Shown: in pieces, positions 32,851 through 41,445 of the stretch
Layout: every line of letters starts with the position of its first letter
Numbering within the stretch: the stretch's first letter is position 1
Assembly (NCBI GenBank): GCA_020403425.1
Contig: JADBXR010000008.1
Span: 62,001 to 126,000 of the forward strand
DNA length: 64,000 nt
Direction: 5' to 3'
Source of the DNA: Chitinophagaceae bacterium
Lineage (GTDB): Bacteria > Bacteroidota > Bacteroidia > Chitinophagales > Chitinophagaceae
Notes under the pieces: generated by a model
What the model was told of the DNA's origin: nothing
The model's input: only the letters and a program-made list of their open reading frames with translations
Database searches by the model: none
Program-made: the position numbers and the translations under genes

Positions 32851-32892
32851 AAAAGAAGAGGCAGGTATTTATCGTACCTGCCTCTTCTTTTT
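32851..32892. terminator. Bidirectional terminator after the metal efflux operon
   Basis: A 17-bp perfect stem (32851-32867 with 32875-32891), 7-nt loop, with A-tract on the left and T-tract on the right, between convergent genes. It can end transcripts from both sides. Confidence 0.9.
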
Positions 32893-32906
32893 CAGCGATT
32901 TTCCTT

Positions 32907-33758
32907 TTATCTAAAACGATCGGTTCCCCTAATCGCACGATAGGGTTGTTTCAAAAACTGGTCGACCGTTGTATTGAATGCATCCTTATACACGACCGGT
33001 GTACTGTGTCCCGAGTTGGGCAATATCCACAGATACGCTTTCGGGATATTCTGATAAATCAGCATCGTATGTTCTTCCCTGATCACATCATGATCGCCCC
33101 CTATGACCAACGTAGGGCATTCTATTTTATGTAAAGCCTCAACCGGAATATGCGGCTGTTCCACCAGTAAACGCAACAGTTTCCATTCTGCCTTTTCTGC
33201 CGGCGTCTTAACAGGTTTCTTTTGCAAACGCGTATAGGTAGGTGTCACCAGGTCCCATACTTCCTGGTACACGGCATTGGTATCCGGCTGCAGGTTGGCA
33301 CCCGTGATAGCCAGTTTCTTTACTTTGTCAGGATGACGCAGGGCAAGCAATAATCCGTTAATGCCCCCATCACTCCAGCCGATCACATGTGCGGAGGGTA
33401 TCTTCAATGCATCCAGCAAAGCGGCATAATCGTCCGCCATCATTTCGTAGCTCAATGAGTCTCCTGTATCTACCGATCTACCCTGTCCCCTGCTGTCGGC
33501 TATGATGGTCTTGTAGTTCTTAGAGAAATAAGGTATGTTCTCCTTGAAATTAGATATGTCGCCACCATTTCCATGAATGATCAGCAAGGGTTCCCCCTCT
33601 CCATACACTTCACAATACATGTTGAAACCGCGGATATTATAATATTTTCCCGCTGTGGGATCACTGCCATAAACAGGCTTCTTTTGAGCAGCTGGCTGCG
33701 AGCAGGCGGCAGTTGCCATCAGCAGGAAAGCCGTCAGTAAGGATGTTACATTTCTCAT
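32907..33758 (-). CDS. Alpha/beta hydrolase, predicted lipoprotein
   Basis: A 283-aa hydrolase with an N-terminal lipoprotein signal (MRNVTSLLTAFLLMATAAC; lipobox ATAAC), so periplasmic or surface-anchored. The fold motifs are IIHGNGGD (oxyanion hole), ADSRGQGRSVD, the nucleophile elbow GWSDGG, GGDHDV (likely acid Asp) and NSGHSTPV (catalytic His). The lid between about 170 and 210 is basic and helical. It resembles epoxide-hydrolase/haloperoxidase-type enzymes, but the substrate is unknown. It is monocistronic, converging on the metal efflux operon and sharing its bidirectional terminator. Confidence 0.85.
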   Translation of the reverse strand: MRNVTSLLTAFLLMATAACSQPAAQKKPVYGSDPTAGKYYNIRGFNMYCEVYGEGEPLLIIHGNGGDISNFKENIPYFSKNYKTIIADSRGQGRSVDTGDSLSYEMMADDYAALLDALKIPSAHVIGWSDGGINGLLLALRHPDKVKKLAITGANLQPDTNAVYQEVWDLVTPTYTRLQKKPVKTPAEKAEWKLLRLLVEQPHIPVEALHKIECPTLVIGGDHDVIREEHTMLIYQNIPKAYLWILPNSGHSTPVVYKDAFNTTVDQFLKQPYRAIRGTDRFR

Positions 33759-33788
33759 GTCAAGTTTTTATTGTCAAAAGATACTAAA

Positions 33789-34322
33789 TCATTCCTGATT
33801 TCGCCGGAACCCGATCCTTTGACGGGCAGGTTGCGGAGGATCGATCAGTTGTTTGAGATAATGAAAGGTGGTCTGGATCTGTTCATCATGGCCCAAAAGC
33901 CGTTGTTCTATCTTTTCCAGTTGCAGTAATATGTCCTTATGCGTCTGCAAGGCTTCCCGCATGCGTGAGAATATCCGTATCAGCTGAATATTCACCTTGA
34001 TGGCCCTTTCGCTACTCAGGATACAGGACAACATAGTGGCTCCCTGTTCCGTAAAACAGTAGGGCAAATGCCTGAGCCCCATTTTAAGAGAATTGGAGGA
34101 CGCAAATTGCGTCCTCCAATTCTCAAATTCCGCCTTACTCATCTGAAACATGAAATCTTCGGGAAAACGTGTCAGATTTCGCCTGACCGCCTCCTTCAGT
34201 CGCTTGGTCTCAACCCCGTACAACCCTGCCAAATCCCTGTCGATCATTACCTTATAACCCCTCACGACATAGATCTTGCTCATAATCGCTGCATCAGCAA
34301 CCATAATCTGATTCGTATACAT
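33789..34322 (-). CDS. ORF6N domain DNA-binding protein
   Basis: A 177-aa protein with an ORF6N domain (about 8-105) of the KilA-N-related group, found in phage and chromosomal regulators. Family motifs are IMSKIYVVRGYKVMIDRDLAGLYGVETKRLKEAVRRNLTRFPEDFMFQMS and RHLPYCFTEQGATMLSCILSS. A short helical C-terminal part (about 120-160) could dimerise. An almost perfect 37-bp palindrome is embedded in the coding sequence at residues 67-78 (ENWRTQFASSNS), where many relatives vary, and a related palindrome lies just upstream. The true role is unknown; DNA binding is inferred from the domain. It is leftward, alone between the hydrolase and clpB. Confidence 0.82.
   Translation of the reverse strand: MYTNQIMVADAAIMSKIYVVRGYKVMIDRDLAGLYGVETKRLKEAVRRNLTRFPEDFMFQMSKAEFENWRTQFASSNSLKMGLRHLPYCFTEQGATMLSCILSSERAIKVNIQLIRIFSRMREALQTHKDILLQLEKIEQRLLGHDEQIQTTFHYLKQLIDPPQPARQRIGFRRNQE
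34088..34124. repeat. 37-bp perfect palindrome inside the ORF6N gene
   Basis: 18-bp arms around one central A: the left arm begins GAGAATTGGAGGACG and the right arm ends CGTCCTCCAATTCTC. It shares ATTGGAGGACG and TTGCGTCCTCCAAT with the palindrome at 34339-34387. Confidence 0.9.
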
Positions 34323-34338
34323 AGTTGTTTTTTGTATT

Positions 34339-34387
34339 CGTTTCCGTTATTGGAGGACGGATTTTGCGTCCTCCAATAACGGAAACG
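34339..34387. repeat. 49-bp inverted repeat upstream of the ORF6N gene
   Basis: 21-bp perfect arms (CGTTTCCGTTATTGGAGG... and its complement) with a 7-nt loop, starting 17 bp upstream of the ORF6N ATG. Core identical to the palindrome inside the gene. Confidence 0.9.
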
Positions 34388-34469
34388 GAGAGACCAATCT
34401 ACCCACAGATTCTCATCCGGCATAGGGTATTTACCGCAGTCTCCCTCTGACAATACACCCTAAAACAAA

Positions 34470-34495
34470 AGGCCGGAGTAGTACTACCCCGGCCT
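34470..34495 (-). terminator. Intrinsic terminator of clpB
   Basis: AGGCCGG at 34470-34476 pairs with CCGGCCT at 34489-34495, extended by GTAGT/ACTAC (one G-U pair), with T-rich DNA after it on the minus strand; 25 bp past the clpB stop. Confidence 0.8.
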
Positions 34496-34519
34496 GAAAA
34501 CCTATATGTCAACCCATCT

Positions 34520-37117
34520 TTATTCTTCGTTCCTGAACACGACTACTCCATCGAACACATCGACCAGTACAGGTTTTGTTTTATCAATGTCGCCTGCCAA
34601 TATCCTCTTGCTGAGCACATTGATAATCTGTTTCTGGATCAGCCTCTTCAGGGGTCTGGCGCCAAACTGCGGGTCATATCCCTGTTCAGACAGGAACTCA
34701 AGCAGGTACTTGCTAAAGTTCAGTTCTATGCCATTCTGGGCCACCAGTTGCCTTAACCCTTCCAGTTGGATCTTCACTATGCCCAGGATCTGCTTTTTCA
34801 TCAGCGGACTGAACATAATGATCTCATCCACCCTGTTCAGGAATTCCGGCCTGATGGTCTGGCGCAGCAGGTTCATCACTTCGCCCTTGGCAGTCTCCGT
34901 GACTTCTTCCACATTGTCCTCGTTCACTTTTTCAAATGCATCCTGGATCAGGTGACTGCCGATATTGCTGGTCATGATGATGATGGTGTTCTTGAAGTTC
35001 ACCACACGACCCTTATTATCGGTCAGGCGGCCATCGTCCAGCACCTGCAGTAACACGTTCCATACATCCGGGTGCGCTTTTTCGATCTCGTCAAGTAACA
35101 CCACGCTGTAAGGTTTGCGGCGTACGGCTTCGGTCAGCTGTCCGCCTTCATCATATCCCACATATCCCGGAGGGGCACCTACCAGTCTGGATACAGTATG
35201 TTTCTCCTGGTATTCGCTCATGTCGATACGGGTCATCATACTTTCATCGTCGAACAGGTATTCGGCCAGTGCTTTGGCCAGCTCTGTTTTACCCACACCG
35301 GTGGTTCCCAGGAAGATGAAGGAACCGATCGGTTTTTTGGGATCCTGCAAACCGGCACGGCTTCTGCGGATGGCATCGGCCACTGCTGTAATGGCTTCTT
35401 CCTGCCCTACCACACGATGGTGCAGTTCGTCCTCCAGGTGCAATAATTTCTCCCTTTCGCTCTGCAGCATTTTAGCTACCGGGATACCGGTTGCTTTGGC
35501 AACATTGGCCGCAATGTCTTCGGCATCCACTTCTTCCTTCAGTAACCGTTTATCGGTCGAACTTTCGATCTGTGTGGTGATTTCTGCGATCAGCGCTTCC
35601 TGTTCCTTGATCTTTCCATACCTGATCTCCGCTACTTTTCCGTACTCACCATTACGCTCCGCCTGTTCGGCCTGTTGTTTCAGCTCTTCAATTTTTGCTT
35701 TCGCATTCTGGACCTTCTCTACCAGTTCTTTTTCCTGTTTCCATTTAGACTTCAGGGTATCTCGTTCCACCATCAGGGTACTGATATCAACATTCAGCTC
35801 TTTCAGTTTGGCCTCATCATTCTCACGTTTGATTGCTTCGCGCTCAATTTCCAGCTGGCGGATCTGGCGCTCCAGTTTATCCAGTTCTTCCGGCATTGAA
35901 TTCATTTCCAATCGGAGTTTGGCCGCACTTTCGTCAATGAGGTCAATGGCTTTGTCCGGCAGGAACCGGTCGGTCATATAACGGCTCGACAGTTCCACCG
36001 CCGCAATAATGGCTTCGTCCTTGATGCGTACATGGTGGTGGGTCTCATACCTGTCTTTCAGACCCCGCAGAATGGAGATCGCGTCTTCCATAGAAGGCTC
36101 ATCGATCATCACTTTCTGGAAACGGCGCTCTAACGCTTTATCTTTCTCGAAATATTTCTGGTATTCATTCAAGGTGGTGGCACCAATGGCTCTCAGTTCA
36201 CCACGCGCCAGGGCCGGCTTCAGGATATTGGCCGCGTCCATCGCACCTTCACCGCCACCTGCTCCGATCAGGGTATGGATCTCGTCAATGAACAGGATGA
36301 TCTCACCGTCGCTGGTAGATACTTCTTTCACCACGCCCTTCAAACGTTCTTCAAATTCACCTTTGTATTTGGCACCGGCGATCAGTTGTCCCATATCCAG
36401 CGCAAAAATGGTCTTTGAACGCAGATTATCAGGTACATCACCATTGATGATACGCATGGCCAGTCCTTCCACAATGGCGGTCTTACCCACGCCGGGCTCA
36501 CCTACCAGTATCGGGTTGTTCTTGCTTCTGCGGGTGAGAATGTGCAGGGTCCTGCGGATCTCTTCATCCCGGCCGATCACCGGATCCAGTTTACCCTGCC
36601 TGGCCATTTCATTCAGGTTCTTGGCATATTTGTTCAGGGTATTCAGTTGTGTCTCCTGTGTCTGCGACTGGATGGTATCTCCCTTACGCAGGTCCTTGAT
36701 GGCCGTGATCAGGCCTTTTTCAGTTAGACCTACCGCTTTCAGTGTTTTAGCAGTATCATCATTTACCTGCAACAAGGCCAGTAACAGGTGTTCTGTACTG
36801 ATGAACTCATCCTTGAACTCTTTCAGTGTGCTGTTGGCTTTCAGGAAAACGGTGTTCAGGTCGCGGCTGATGCTCTGGGCAGGTTCACCGGTCTGAATTT
36901 TAGGTAATTTGCTGATACTCTCATCCACTTTGGTTTCGGTGAATGCCACGTTCACATTGTTCCGCTTCAGCAAGAATTCTACCGGACTGTCCTTATCTGC
37001 CAGCAAGGCTTTCAACAGGTGGTTGGTCTCAATATTGGGATTACCGTTATTGAACGCTACCTGCTGTGCTGCCTGGATGGTTTCCTGGGCCTTGATGGTA
37101 TAATTGTTCAGGTTCAT
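34520..37117 (-). CDS. clpB: ATP-dependent disaggregase ClpB
   Basis: Hexameric AAA+ chaperone that, with DnaK, pulls proteins out of aggregates; cytoplasmic. At 865 aa it has the full ClpB layout: an N-domain (1-150), AAA-1 with Walker A GEPGVGKT (about 205-212) and Walker [15 protein letters not shown], a coiled-coil middle domain (about 405-530) that is unique to ClpB, AAA-2 with Walker A GTTGVGKT and [26 protein letters not shown], and a C-terminal domain ending in charged residues. No ClpP-binding IGF loop is evident, as expected. No CIRCE or HAIR site was recognised upstream. It is monocistronic with its own terminator. Confidence 0.97.
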   Translation of the reverse strand: MNLNNYTIKAQETIQAAQQVAFNNGNPNIETNHLLKALLADKDSPVEFLLKRNNVNVAFTETKVDESISKLPKIQTGEPAQSISRDLNTVFLKANSTLKEFKDEFISTEHLLLALLQVNDDTAKTLKAVGLTEKGLITAIKDLRKGDTIQSQTQETQLNTLNKYAKNLNEMARQGKLDPVIGRDEEIRRTLHILTRRSKNNPILVGEPGVGKTAIVEGLAMRIINGDVPDNLRSKTIFALDMGQLIAGAKYKGEFEERLKGVVKEVSTSDGEIILFIDEIHTLIGAGGGEGAMDAANILKPALARGELRAIGATTLNEYQKYFEKDKALERRFQKVMIDEPSMEDAISILRGLKDRYETHHHVRIKDEAIIAAVELSSRYMTDRFLPDKAIDLIDESAAKLRLEMNSMPEELDKLERQIRQLEIEREAIKRENDEAKLKELNVDISTLMVERDTLKSKWKQEKELVEKVQNAKAKIEELKQQAEQAERNGEYGKVAEIRYGKIKEQEALIAEITTQIESSTDKRLLKEEVDAEDIAANVAKATGIPVAKMLQSEREKLLHLEDELHHRVVGQEEAITAVADAIRRSRAGLQDPKKPIGSFIFLGTTGVGKTELAKALAEYLFDDESMMTRIDMSEYQEKHTVSRLVGAPPGYVGYDEGGQLTEAVRRKPYSVVLLDEIEKAHPDVWNVLLQVLDDGRLTDNKGRVVNFKNTIIIMTSNIGSHLIQDAFEKVNEDNVEEVTETAKGEVMNLLRQTIRPEFLNRVDEIIMFSPLMKKQILGIVKIQLEGLRQLVAQNGIELNFSKYLLEFLSEQGYDPQFGARPLKRLIQKQIINVLSKRILAGDIDKTKPVLVDVFDGVVVFRNEE

Positions 37118-37370
37118 ATAGGGGTTTTATCGTTTATGGATTGGCAGATTTACTTAGGGTCTATTGACTGATAGATAGTTTTTACCCGGCTGCGGTCACC
37201 ACTTCTTCTTTTCTTGCGTCGCACACGGGTACTTCCGGCACCTGGGGCAACAGCCTTCATGAAAAAAGGGCCTTTGTAGCCAGGCATTCGATTTCTATCG
37301 GAACTACCTATTTTTCAAATAACTTTAAACCTTATTACAAATCACAATCCAAGTGACAAATCCGGAAATT

Positions 37371-38423
37371 ATGTCTGTAAAAACAAGCGAAATCTGCGGT
37401 AAAGTCAGTACTGTATTCATTTTCCTGTTATTCTTTCAGGTGGCCATGGCCCAACCTGATTTTTCAGAGCTTGACCATAAACTGGAAGCTTCCAAAAAAG
37501 AACTGGGTGGACAGGTGGTTGCCCTGATCTATAAAGATGGCAAGATCATCTACCAGAAAGCGATCGGGGCCGATTTCAACCTGAAAACCCAGGCCCCCAT
37601 TGCCAGTTGCAGCAAATGGCTTACGGCTGCGTTGGTCATGAGTTTTGTGGACCAGGGAAAACTCTCGCTGGATGACAAGGTCAGTAAATACCTTCCCATC
37701 TTCACCAAATATTCAAAAGGCTATATCACCATCAAGGATTGCCTGGCGCATTTGACCGGCATTGAATCGGAGCCCATACGCCTGCTCAGCATCATGGGTC
37801 GTAAAAAATATGCTTCCCTGGAAGAAGAAGTGAATGATTTTGCCTCCAAACAGGAGATCGAATCGAACCCGGGTCTGTCTTTCCGTTACAGTAACATTGG
37901 GCTGAATATTGCCGGCCGGGTACTTGAGGTGTTGACCCGCAGAAGTTTTGAACAGCTCATGCAGGAGCGCATTACCCGTCCGCTCATGATGCGTAACACC
38001 AGTTTTTCCAGTTTTTCAGCCGTGAACCCCTCCGGCGGGGCCATATCTACAGCCGGCGATTATATGAACTTCCTGTCCATGATCCTCAATAAAGGAATGT
38101 TCAATGGCAAAAGGATACTCAGTGAAAAGGCGATCGCAGATATGCAGACCGTACGCACCACTCCTGCCATGATCAAATACGCACCCAAAGCAGCCCAGGG
38201 ATACAATTATGGTTTGGGCGAATGGATACTGGAGGCCGATGAGAACGGACAGGGAACCGTAGTGGCCAGTCCGGGATTATTGGGTACCTGGCCCATGGTG
38301 GATCATTGCCGGGGTTATGCCTGTATCTTTTTTACAAAAGGGTTATTGGGCGAAGAAAGAAAAGAGATCTATATGGATATGAAACGTTCTATCGATGCAC
38401 AATTAGCATCCAACTGTAAATAG
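37371..38423 (+). CDS. Secreted serine hydrolase, class C beta-lactamase fold
   Basis: A 350-aa exported protein from ATG 37371; a GTG at 37353 would add six residues before the signal. The signal peptide ends near QVAMAQ. The beta-lactamase/transpeptidase-like motifs are SCSK (Ser-x-x-Lys in PIASCSKWLTAAL), YSN (RYSNIGLNIAGRVLE) and a late HCRGYAC region in place of the HTG/KTG motif. Family members include esterases and D-peptidases, and true beta-lactamases are a minority; beta-lactam hydrolysis should not be assumed. It stands between the divergent clpB and queG. Confidence 0.8.
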   Translation: MSVKTSEICGKVSTVFIFLLFFQVAMAQPDFSELDHKLEASKKELGGQVVALIYKDGKIIYQKAIGADFNLKTQAPIASCSKWLTAALVMSFVDQGKLSLDDKVSKYLPIFTKYSKGYITIKDCLAHLTGIESEPIRLLSIMGRKKYASLEEEVNDFASKQEIESNPGLSFRYSNIGLNIAGRVLEVLTRRSFEQLMQERITRPLMMRNTSFSSFSAVNPSGGAISTAGDYMNFLSMILNKGMFNGKRILSEKAIADMQTVRTTPAMIKYAPKAAQGYNYGLGEWILEADENGQGTVVASPGLLGTWPMVDHCRGYACIFFTKGLLGEERKEIYMDMKRSIDAQLASNCK

Positions 38424-38431
38424 CCAAGGCC

Positions 38432-39367
38432 TTGAGCATTCTGCAGAAACATACCCGAATAGTGAAAGAAGCTGCCCGACAATTGGGATTCTCGTATTGT
38501 GGTATTGCCAGGGCGGAACAACTGGATGAGGACGCCCGACGTTTGGAAGCCTGGTTGCGGCAAGGTATGCACGGAAGCATGCGATACATGGAGAATCATT
38601 TTGATCTGCGCATAGATCCCCGTAAGCTGGTACCCGGTGCAAAATCTGTGATCACCCTGCTACAGAATTATTACCCAGAACAGAAACAGGAGACAGGCAT
38701 ACCCAAGATTGCCAAATATGCGTATGGACAGGATTACCATGATGTGATCCGGGCCAAACTACATAGTTTCCTGGCGCAGATCAATGGGTCCATCGGGGAG
38801 ATCCAGGGACGGGGTTTTGTTGACTCTGCCCCTGTACTTGAAAGGACCTGGGCCGTGAAAAGCGGGGCGGGTTGGATCGGGAAAAATGGGAACCTCATCA
38901 ACAAACAAACCGGTTCTTTTTATTTTATCGCCACACTGATAGTGGATATAGCGCTGCAGTATGACGATCCGCTCGCCAAGGATTTTTGTGGCAGCTGCCG
39001 GAAATGCATCGAGGCCTGCCCTACCGAAGCCATCGGTAACAACAAAGTGATCGATGGCAGCAAATGCATCAGTTATTTCACCATCGAATTAAAAGATGCG
39101 CTAATCCCGGAACAAATGAAAGGGAAATTCGACAACTGGTTATTCGGCTGCGATGTTTGCCAGGATATTTGCCCATGGAACCGTTTCAGTAAGTCTCATT
39201 CAGAACCTGCATTCACCCCCATTCCCGAAATACTGAACCTGGGCACCCGTGAATGGGAAGCACTTAGTGAAGATGCATTCGCCCGGATTTTCAAGGGCTC
39301 TCCGATCAAACGGGCCAAGTACAAAGGCATCAAACGAAACCTTTCTTTTATCAACACCGCCGAATAA
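38432..39367 (+). CDS. queG: Epoxyqueuosine reductase (tRNA modification)
   Basis: Reduces epoxyqueuosine to queuosine at position 34 of tRNAs, using cobalamin and two [4Fe-4S] clusters; cytoplasmic. 311 aa from TTG 38432, 8 bp after the hydrolase stop. Family motifs: GRGFVDSAPVLERTWAVKSGAGWIGKNGNL (catalytic Asp at about 131), the first cluster CGSCRKCIEACP (Cys186, 189, 192, 196), and the second CDVCQDICPWNRF. The N-terminal part carries the cobalamin-binding domain. The first in-frame ATG (MHGSMRYM) is too far in to be the start, so TTG is favoured. Confidence 0.93.
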   Translation: MSILQKHTRIVKEAARQLGFSYCGIARAEQLDEDARRLEAWLRQGMHGSMRYMENHFDLRIDPRKLVPGAKSVITLLQNYYPEQKQETGIPKIAKYAYGQDYHDVIRAKLHSFLAQINGSIGEIQGRGFVDSAPVLERTWAVKSGAGWIGKNGNLINKQTGSFYFIATLIVDIALQYDDPLAKDFCGSCRKCIEACPTEAIGNNKVIDGSKCISYFTIELKDALIPEQMKGKFDNWLFGCDVCQDICPWNRFSKSHSEPAFTPIPEILNLGTREWEALSEDAFARIFKGSPIKRAKYKGIKRNLSFINTAE

Positions 39368-39420
39368 AAGACGGGAACACCTCCCCCTGATGTATTCCTT
39401 CTACCTTACTGAACCAAGGC

Positions 39421-40794
39421 CTACCTTCTATTTTTATGACCGAGCACTACCCTTGCTTTCAGTGCGTAACGAAACAGGTGCTGGTTCGCATTGACTGTGC
39501 TTTGATAGGGCGTTGTTACAAACCAACTCCACTCTGGCCCTATATAGAATAAAGGATCCTTACCCAATCCCAGCTCAAAACTGCTGAAAAGATTCCATTG
39601 AATGCGATTCACTAAAGCATTGTTAGTATACAGAATACCGACCGTAGCATCGTAATGCAGGGCATTGCTTTTGAGGAGTATAGCGGCTGCAGTGCCTAGA
39701 TTCCATCTTAGCTGCATTTTTGCAGAGATCCGACGCTGCAGGTAACCGGAGATACCCGCCTGCAAAAAATGAAAATGATTCAGATAGGTGACACTGTCTG
39801 TGCTCAGGTAATAGACACCATTACCGGACCTGGGGCCAGCTGCGGTAGCTGGCACGCTGCTGTCAATGTTCCTGCCCACCCCTGTTTGGGTTTGGTACAA
39901 CTGGTAAGCGACCAACAGACTGATGCCCGCGTATTTGCGCAAAAGTTTAGCGAATTCAATGTTCAGACCAAAGGAACCGGCATCCCGCAAAGAAGGCGTT
40001 CGCCAGGAACCGGTTGCTCCCGGAAAAGCAGGGATGTTGGCAGATAACGCTACAGGATATTCGGGCATCTTACCGATCCCGGTACGCATGCCTGAACTGC
40101 CCGCAGTTACCGACAACGACCACTGCCAGCGGCTGGTAATGGGTTTCCTGATCGCTGGTTGTTCCTCTTTGTTACCCTGGCCTGGATCAATTGTTGTTGA
40201 AGCAGCATCCTCGATACGGATACTGGTCAAGCTACTATCGTTCGAGCGTTTTGTAGATACTATAGAAGCCCGCGCGCTGTCTGCCTTCACCTTGTCCTGC
40301 CCACTTGATATTACCTCCTGAGCTATTGCACTGTTTTCAGTGATCTTCCCCTGCTCTTCGGTTTCCTGTTTGTTGGGAGCCTGCACTGTTGCCACAGGTA
40401 TTTCTTTTGTAAGAACGGCGGCCTGCTTGTTTTTTTCCGTACCGGGTTCTTCTTTTCTAAAATTGCCCGCCTGTAGGCCTTTCAGAACCTGTATTGGCGC
40501 ATCCAGTGGTATTTCAGTTTCCAGTTCTGTATTACCGGATCTTACAGGTGGTGCGATGGAGGGTGCACTTATTTCCTGTTGGGGACCGGTGGACAAATCG
40601 CTACCGGACAGGAAGTACCAAGTGGTTGACAGAAAGAGACAGCCTATTCCAGCAAAGAACAGCCAGAATACCCAACGTTTCTTCTTTTTTTGTTCGAGCG
40701 TTGCTGCCAGGTGCTGCCAAACACTTTCTTCGGGTTTGATGCGCAGCCTTTCCATCTCCTCCCGGGCCAACTCCTCAAAAGATCTACCCGCCAT
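39421..40794 (-). CDS. Single-pass membrane protein with C-terminal beta-barrel-like domain; possible anti-sigma role
   Basis: 457 aa. A cytoplasmic N-terminal segment (1-39: EELAREEMERLRIKPEESVWQHLAATLEQKKKKR) precedes one membrane helix (about 41-61). A long low-complexity Ser/Thr/Glu/Gln periplasmic linker (about 65-220) leads to a C-terminal strand-rich region (about 225-457, WQWSLSVTAGSSGM... to ALKARVVLGHKNRR), which resembles outer membrane beta-barrel proteins of Bacteroidota. The gene starts 11 bp inside the end of the sigma factor gene, so translation is coupled. By analogy with sigma/anti-sigma operons, the N-terminal segment could hold the sigma factor; no classic anti-sigma zinc motif is seen. 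Confidence 0.65.
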   Translation of the reverse strand: MAGRSFEELAREEMERLRIKPEESVWQHLAATLEQKKKKRWVFWLFFAGIGCLFLSTTWYFLSGSDLSTGPQQEISAPSIAPPVRSGNTELETEIPLDAPIQVLKGLQAGNFRKEEPGTEKNKQAAVLTKEIPVATVQAPNKQETEEQGKITENSAIAQEVISSGQDKVKADSARASIVSTKRSNDSSLTSIRIEDAASTTIDPGQGNKEEQPAIRKPITSRWQWSLSVTAGSSGMRTGIGKMPEYPVALSANIPAFPGATGSWRTPSLRDAGSFGLNIEFAKLLRKYAGISLLVAYQLYQTQTGVGRNIDSSVPATAAGPRSGNGVYYLSTDSVTYLNHFHFLQAGISGYLQRRISAKMQLRWNLGTAAAILLKSNALHYDATVGILYTNNALVNRIQWNLFSSFELGLGKDPLFYIGPEWSWFVTTPYQSTVNANQHLFRYALKARVVLGHKNRR

Positions 40795-41344
40795 AACTAT
40801 CTTTTTTAATGTTACCTGATTTATTTTCCAACCAGTTCATCAGTAATGCCCTTGCACGTGCATACTGTGAGCGACTCGTGGCTTCCTTGATACCCAGCAT
40901 GCGGCCGATCTCCGCATGGCTGTATCCTTCTATTGCGAATAAATTAAAAATGGTCTGGTAACCGGTAGGCAGTTGTGTGATCAGTTGCAACAGGTCCTTG
41001 GTGTTAACAGTGATATCCGGGCCATCCCTTTCAACGGGATGCAGATAAGTGTCTTCGAAAGCCAGATCAAGCTGGTATTGTGGCTGCCGTTTCAGGTAAT
41101 TGATGGCCGAAGTGACCATGATCCGGCGGATCCAGGCACCCAATTCACCCTCCCGTTTGTACTGGTGTAAATTACGGAAGACCTTGATAAAACCTATCTG
41201 GAGTACTTCCTGTGCATCGTTCAGGTTCTTGGTATACCGGTAGCAGACACCCAGCATGGTTTCGGAGAACAGCTCATATAACTGTTTCTGGGCGATCAGT
41301 TTATTCTTCAGACAATCTTTTACCAATTGTTGCTCGTTCACCAT
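40784..41344 (-). CDS. RNA polymerase sigma factor, ECF (sigma-70) family
   Basis: A 186-aa extracytoplasmic-function sigma factor that redirects RNA polymerase to a stress or envelope regulon. ATG 41344 (MVNEQQLVKDCLKNK) is preferred over the frame start at 41368. Region 2 (about 10-90) has YELFSETMLGVCYRYTKNLNDAQEVLQIGFIKVFRNLHQYKREGELGAWIRRIMVTSAINYLKR. Region 4 (about 115-175) has QLPTGYQTIFNLFAIEGYSHAEIGRMLGIKEATSRSQYARARALL. It overlaps the membrane protein gene downstream by 11 bp, the usual sign of a sigma/antagonist pair. Confidence 0.93.
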   Translation of the reverse strand: MVNEQQLVKDCLKNKLIAQKQLYELFSETMLGVCYRYTKNLNDAQEVLQIGFIKVFRNLHQYKREGELGAWIRRIMVTSAINYLKRQPQYQLDLAFEDTYLHPVERDGPDITVNTKDLLQLITQLPTGYQTIFNLFAIEGYSHAEIGRMLGIKEATSRSQYARARALLMNWLENKSGNIKKDSYGG

Positions 41345-41433
41345 AACCTGCGTTCCCTCTCCTGACACATGGCGGAGACAGTTCGTTGCACCTTTTAAAA
41401 ATCTTTTGGCTTATTTTTTAGCGCATTGGCAAT

Positions 41434-41441
41434 TACATTTG
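41434..41441 (+). promoter_or_regulatory. Promoter -7 element (TACATTTG) directly before bioA
   Basis: Exact TAnnTTTG ending 4 bp before ATG 41446, so the transcript should be leaderless or nearly so. No TTG at ideal spacing. Confidence 0.45.
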
Positions 41442-41445
41442 TCCC

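Noticed and set aside
33789..34387. Prophage or phage remnant because of ORF6N and KilA-N-like domain
   Set aside because: ORF6N proteins are common in Bacteroidota chromosomes. No integrase, structural, lysis or att-site feature was seen nearby.
34088..34387. CRISPR repeat-spacer array at the two palindromes
   Set aside because: Only two copies, unequal arms, one within a coding sequence, and no cas genes; they are inverted repeats, not a direct-repeat array.
34506..36896. Several plus-strand open frames up to 295 aa across the clpB locus
   Set aside because: All are antisense shadows of clpB, Ser/Leu-rich, without start context. clpB is intact.
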